In this document: piece by piece, positions 35,132 to 38,453 of the stretch
Layout: each line of letters opens with the position of its first letter
How positions within the stretch are numbered: the first letter of the stretch is position 1
Assembly: GCA_016871615.1 (NCBI GenBank)
Contig: VHCX01000030.1
Location: 1-38,453, forward strand
Direction: 5' to 3'
Length of the DNA stretch: 38,453 bases
Source of the DNA: Verrucomicrobiota bacterium
Lineage (GTDB): Bacteria; Verrucomicrobiota; Verrucomicrobiia; Limisphaerales; UBA9464
The notes under the pieces: model-generated
Database searches by the model: none
What the model was told of the DNA's origin: nothing
The model's input: the letters and a program-made list of their open reading frames with translations, nothing else
Made by a program: the position numbers and the translations under genes

Positions 35132-36652
35132 CTACTTCAGGGCCTCGCACTGCCGGCGAAGCGCCTGGTGCAGGATCCACGCCGTGTCGGGCCCCACCGA
35201 GTTCACCTCGCCATAGGGAGCCCCCTTGGCCCCGAAGAGGTGGGGCGGTTCGGTGTCCCACTCCGACTTGGGCAGGATGTAGCCGATCTCGTCGTTGGCC
35301 AGGCCGAGCACGAACTTCACCCGTCCGGGCATCAGTTCGCGCAGCGGGGGCACCTCGAGCGGCTCGATGTCGAAGTCGCCTCCCGGGGCCCGCACGATGC
35401 CGCCATTCACGATCTCCGGGTACACCTCGCCGGGGATGCACGCCATGGAGACGTCGCCGAGCCGCAGGACGCCCACCTCGGTCCGGAAGTGCAGCCAACG
35501 GCTGTGGCCCCGTTCCAGCAGGCCGAGCAGCGAGGCCGCCATGAAGCCCGGGTTGCGCAGCGGCAGGTCGAGGGTGCGGGCCTCGATGCCGATGGGGACC
35601 GTCGCCACGCCCGGGTCCTTGGCCGAGGCGATCCGGTCGAGGATGCGCGAGGCGATCTGGTTGCCCACCGCCCGGGTCTTGTCGTGCGAGGGTTCCTTGA
35701 AATCGGTCTTCAGGAACGGGTCGTGCACGGTCACCGAGGGGTGCGTGGTCATGAGGCCGCCCACCGCGCCGTTCACATACACATGGATTCCGCCAAGGCC
35801 CGGCCGGTGCACGGTGCCGCCGTAGCGGATGCCCTTCTCGAGGGACTCGCGGATGATGCCCGGGAAATCGGCCGTGATGTCGCGATTGCTGGACCAGGGC
35901 GTCTCGGGGTGGTTGGCCCAGCCCACCAGGGTTCCTAGGGTCTTGCCCTCGGTCGCATCCACGAAGTGCAGGACCCGCACATCCGGGTCGTACACCTCGG
36001 GCTTTCGGGTGTCGGCCACGAGGCCCGCGGGCGACACCGTCAATTCATGCGCCGCCATGCGGGCCGGTTGCAGGGCCTTCACCGCATCCTCGACCACGCC
36101 GACGCAGGCGGCGATGACCTGCTCGCGATAGCGTGGGTTGACCCCGGAATGGAGGGGGTCGGGGCCCCAGAGCCCCAGCAGGTCGGGGGTCGAATGGTTG
36201 TGGGTCGAGCAGACCACCGTGTAGTCGATCTTGAGATCGGCGGCGATCCGCTGGCGCACCGCCACGACATCGTCATGGAAGAACCCGATGGCGTCGATCG
36301 ACACCAGGGCGATCCGCCGCCGACCGTTGTCGATCACCACGCTGACCGCCTCGAGGTTGTCGTGGATGTTGGTGGCCGAGCGGCCTTGGCTGAAGCCGGC
36401 CATCCACACGGGCTCGGCCGGATTGCCGAGGTCGGGGTTGAGGTCGCGCCGGCCGAAACCGGCCTTCAGCGGTCCAGTCTCTCCGGGTGCTGCGGGATGC
36501 GGGTGGTGCAGTTCGACCGAGTATCCGGGTTGACGATCGCGGGTGACCCAGAGGAACCGGACGAGCACGACCGCGACCAGGATGACCACCGAGGCCGCCA
36601 ACCAGCGGAGCAGGCGTTTCCAGAGGGCGGGCTTGGTGTTGGCGCGGGACAT
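35132..36652 (-). CDS. Neutral/alkaline non-lysosomal ceramidase-like protein, membrane-anchored
   Basis: A 506-residue protein. Residues 14-36 form one membrane helix (LLRWLAASVVILVAVVLVRFLWV), which is an uncleaved anchor or signal. The catalytic part begins with KAGFGRRDLNP, typical of neutral ceramidases (AG...D.TP), with VSIDAIGFF and the zinc-binding STHNHSTPDLLG (His151, His153), plus YVNGAVGGLMT and the late CIPGEVYPEI motif. Many distant relatives in PVC bacteria are hydrolases of unknown substrate, so ceramidase activity is not shown. The ATG at 36652 is set by the anchor. The gene is upstream of the MFS gene on the same strand (gap 156 bases). Confidence 0.83.
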   Translation of the reverse strand: MSRANTKPALWKRLLRWLAASVVILVAVVLVRFLWVTRDRQPGYSVELHHPHPAAPGETGPLKAGFGRRDLNPDLGNPAEPVWMAGFSQGRSATNIHDNLEAVSVVIDNGRRRIALVSIDAIGFFHDDVVAVRQRIAADLKIDYTVVCSTHNHSTPDLLGLWGPDPLHSGVNPRYREQVIAACVGVVEDAVKALQPARMAAHELTVSPAGLVADTRKPEVYDPDVRVLHFVDATEGKTLGTLVGWANHPETPWSSNRDITADFPGIIRESLEKGIRYGGTVHRPGLGGIHVYVNGAVGGLMTTHPSVTVHDPFLKTDFKEPSHDKTRAVGNQIASRILDRIASAKDPGVATVPIGIEARTLDLPLRNPGFMAASLLGLLERGHSRWLHFRTEVGVLRLGDVSMACIPGEVYPEIVNGGIVRAPGGDFDIEPLEVPPLRELMPGRVKFVLGLANDEIGYILPKSEWDTEPPHLFGAKGAPYGEVNSVGPDTAWILHQALRRQCEALK

Positions 36653-36788
36653 GAGGACACGGTACGGACCGAGCCGTCGGGTGCAATGCGCCAGAGGGCC
36701 ATCCCGGCGACTTCGCGAGTCTTGAATTTCGGGATCTGGGCTTCCAAGCCGGGATGTGCCCCGGTCGTAAAGCCTCAGGTGCTGGCTT

Positions 36789-38111
36789 TCAGACGTTGAG
36801 CAAGTCCTTCGGGATCTCCACGCGACCGCCCTTGAGCACCGCCTCCTGGGCCTTGGACGCGAGGACCACCGCCCGGTAGCCCACCTCGGCGCTGGCCTCG
36901 GGCTTGGTCTTGTCGTTGATGTGCTCGACGAACTTCTCCAGGGCGTAGCGCACCGGCGAATCGGTCTCGGAGGCCGCCTCGGCCGGCTTCTTGCCCTGCG
37001 CGAGGATCTTGGTCGCGTTGGCCACCAGGGCGATGCCGGAGTCGGTGAGGAAGTCCTCCTTGCGGGCGTAGACCTCCCAGCCGAGCAGCTCGGCGTCGGA
37101 CTCCTTGAACATCCAGGCGCGGTTGTCGCGGATGAGCACCGCGGCCGAGGCGCCGAAGTAGATGTCGTGCTCGCCCTCGAACGAATTGGCCAGCGTGGCG
37201 CTCCAGGAGTGGCGGACGCCGTTGGCGAACTCCACCACCACATGGACCGTGTCGGCGACCTCGCGGTCGTCCTGCCACTGGGTGATGCCGCCGAAGCCGG
37301 TCACCGACACCGGCGTGCTGCCGAGGTACCATCCGGCCGTGTCGAGGCTGTGGATGCCGATCTCGCCGACCAGCCCGAGCGAGGTCTCCTGGTAGAGACG
37401 CCAGTTGAGGGCCTTCTCCCGGTCGGGATTGGGCGAGGCCTTGCGCCAGCTGGTCTTCTTGTTCCATTGGCCGCGGCTCATGGCCGGCTTTCCGGTGGCG
37501 CCGGTGCGGATGAACTTCAGCACGTGGTGGTGCTGCGGATTCTCGCGGTACTGCATGCCCACCTGGAAGGTCTGGGAGGCGGGCAGGGCGGCGGCCGCCT
37601 GCGCGATGGCCCGGGCATCTTCGACCGTGTGGGCGATGGGCGCCTCGAGGTAGACGTGCTTGCCGGCCTTCATGGCGGCGAGCGCCAGATCCTTGTGCTG
37701 GTGGGTGGGCGTGGCGATCACCACGGCCTGCACCTCGGCGTCGGCCAGAAGTTCCTCGGCGGAGGCGTACCCCTTGGCCTTGGGGGCCGCGTCGGCCGCG
37801 CGCTTGAGGGTGGACTTGTAGTGGTCGCAGAGCGCCACGACCGGTGCATTGGGCAGCTTGCCCAGGTGGGTGAGGATGTCGCGTCCCTGCGGACCCAGGC
37901 CGATCAGGCCAAACTTCACGGGCGGGCCCACCGGCTTCTCCTTGTACTTCGGGTCGGCCTTCGGCGGAGGTAGCGTCTTGTCGCCGGCCGCCTTGGCGGC
38001 CTCGTCGGCGGTGATGGGCACGGCCCCCATCATCGCCAGCATGCTGGCCATGGAAGCGCCCTTGAAGAAACTGCGGCGGTCGAGGTCCGTTCCGGTCGGG
38101 TCGGTCTGCAT
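36789..38111 (-). CDS. Tat-exported Gfo/Idh/MocA oxidoreductase lacking the EKP lysine
   Basis: A 440-residue protein. Residues 12-30 are a twin-arginine signal (DRRSFFKGASMASMLAMMGA), so it is folded with its cofactor and exported. Residues 66-190 are the Rossmann domain (FGLIGLGPQGRD, ALCDHY, VVIATPTHQHKD). The usual EKP is Glu156-Ala157-Pro158 (VYLEAPIAHTVEDA), so the lysine normally used in catalysis is missing. EIGIHSLDTAGWYLG supplies the usual His. Variants with EAP may be active with another base or be non-catalytic. A GGACCT/AGGTCC hairpin lies in the leader at 38127-38143. Confidence 0.9.
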   Translation of the reverse strand: MQTDPTGTDLDRRSFFKGASMASMLAMMGAVPITADEAAKAAGDKTLPPPKADPKYKEKPVGPPVKFGLIGLGPQGRDILTHLGKLPNAPVVALCDHYKSTLKRAADAAPKAKGYASAEELLADAEVQAVVIATPTHQHKDLALAAMKAGKHVYLEAPIAHTVEDARAIAQAAAALPASQTFQVGMQYRENPQHHHVLKFIRTGATGKPAMSRGQWNKKTSWRKASPNPDREKALNWRLYQETSLGLVGEIGIHSLDTAGWYLGSTPVSVTGFGGITQWQDDREVADTVHVVVEFANGVRHSWSATLANSFEGEHDIYFGASAAVLIRDNRAWMFKESDAELLGWEVYARKEDFLTDSGIALVANATKILAQGKKPAEAASETDSPVRYALEKFVEHINDKTKPEASAEVGYRAVVLASKAQEAVLKGGRVEIPKDLLNV

Positions 38112-38126
38112 AGGCTAGGAATCCAT

Positions 38127-38143
38127 GGACCTTAGAGAGGTCC
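38127..38143 (-). other. Small perfect hairpin in leader of the Tat oxidoreductase gene
   Basis: GGACCT (38127-38132) and AGGTCC (38138-38143) pair perfectly around TAGAG. The hairpin is 15 bases before the start codon on the minus strand and could affect ribosome access; this is only inference. Confidence 0.3.
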
Positions 38144-38243
38144 CGTCGGTAAGCAAACGGTTCAGAGAGTCCCGAAATTCATTCGTTCTCACGTGAGCTG
38201 TCGCATGGATCGGTTCCTGAAATGTCCAACATCGCTGGTCCGG

Positions 38244-38453
38244 TCACGCCGGTTTGGAATTCGCCTTCAACCACGCCCCGTGGTCTCCCTCGTCCATCTC
38301 ACCGGCAGCCAGCGCCAAGGTTCGAAGAACCACATCGACTTCGGTCGCTGCGAATCGGAATCCGTTGTTTTCCAGAAACAGGACGGCCGCCGCGAATCCG
38401 ATCCGCTTGTTGCCGTCGAGGAATGGGTGGTTTTTAACCAAGCCGAAACTGTA
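38244..38453 (-). CDS. Death-on-curing (Doc/Fic) family toxin, 5' incomplete
   Basis: The frame runs off the right edge of the window, giving 69 visible residues. The Fic/Doc active-site motif is HPFLDGNKR (preceded by YSFGLVKN), with catalytic His, Asp, Asn, Lys and Arg all present. Doc-type proteins phosphorylate elongation factor Tu and are held by a Phd antitoxin, whose gene would normally lie just upstream, here outside the window. A TTG at 38441 is not a real start because the conserved sequence continues before it. The C-terminus ends at 38244. Confidence 0.88.
   Translation of the reverse strand, partial: YSFGLVKNHPFLDGNKRIGFAAAVLFLENNGFRFAATEVDVVLRTLALAAGEMDEGDHGAWLKANSKPA

Overview
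The window looks like chromosomal DNA of a high-GC member of the Verrucomicrobiota, probably a Limisphaerales/Pedosphaera-type lineage. This is inferred from gene content: a pseudopilin whose N-terminal helix runs into [12 protein letters not shown] and whose end reads NIARPP, a TIGR03067-like domain fused to ThuA, a CxPSR sulfatase, a Tat-exported Gfo/Idh/MocA protein, a neutral-ceramidase-like protein, and a blue-copper/discoidin C-terminus of the kind found on large PVC secreted proteins. No tRNA, rRNA, CRISPR array or intact insertion sequence was seen. Genes are dense and often overlap as ATGA.

Layout. 1-4.3 kb: C-terminus of a copper/discoidin protein, an SRPBCC protein, a His-rich lipoprotein and a pseudopilin, then an intergenic stretch with three TGACAGGTTC repeats. 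4.3-5.2 kb: a cupin facing a DUF309 protein. 5.4-8.1 kb: a phosphate-type cluster of a PstA-like permease, a PstB-like ATPase and PhoU, with no pstS or pstC; the ATPase has lost several catalytic signatures. 8.2-10.3 kb: purA and uppS. 10.3-13.2 kb: an esterase-like lipoprotein, a small conserved protein, and pyrR-pyrB. 13.5-17.4 kb: TIGR03067-ThuA protein and clpB. 17.4-20.1 kb: a VC0807-type membrane protein divergent from a DUF885 metallopeptidase.

20.2-24.2 kb (minus strand): HD-domain protein, then a Cu(I)-type P1B ATPase with an extra C-terminal membrane domain of about 240 residues, then a small conserved protein. 24.4-26.3 kb: a MazG/dUTPase-like protein, then hpt-moaD-moaE linked by 4-base overlaps. 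26.3-29.1 kb: a Gfo/Idh/MocA oxidoreductase, a glycine-rich RRM protein with an AT-richer leader and a strong terminator, and a DUF4337 protein. 29.2-32.0 kb: PIN-PhoH ATPase, a small unknown ORF and a ParA-like ATPase without an adjacent parB. 32.1-38.1 kb: sulfatase, MFS transporter, ceramidase-like hydrolase and a Tat-signal Gfo/Idh protein lacking the EKP lysine. The window ends inside a Doc/Fic-type toxin gene.

Most genes are housekeeping (purine and pyrimidine synthesis and salvage, cell-wall lipid carrier, molybdopterin, protein disaggregation) or typical PVC catabolic genes. The most unusual items are the degenerate PstB-like ATPase beside PstA and PhoU, and the copper ATPase with the additional C-terminal membrane module in an apparent operon with an HD protein. 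I found no clear multi-gene defence or other wholly new system.
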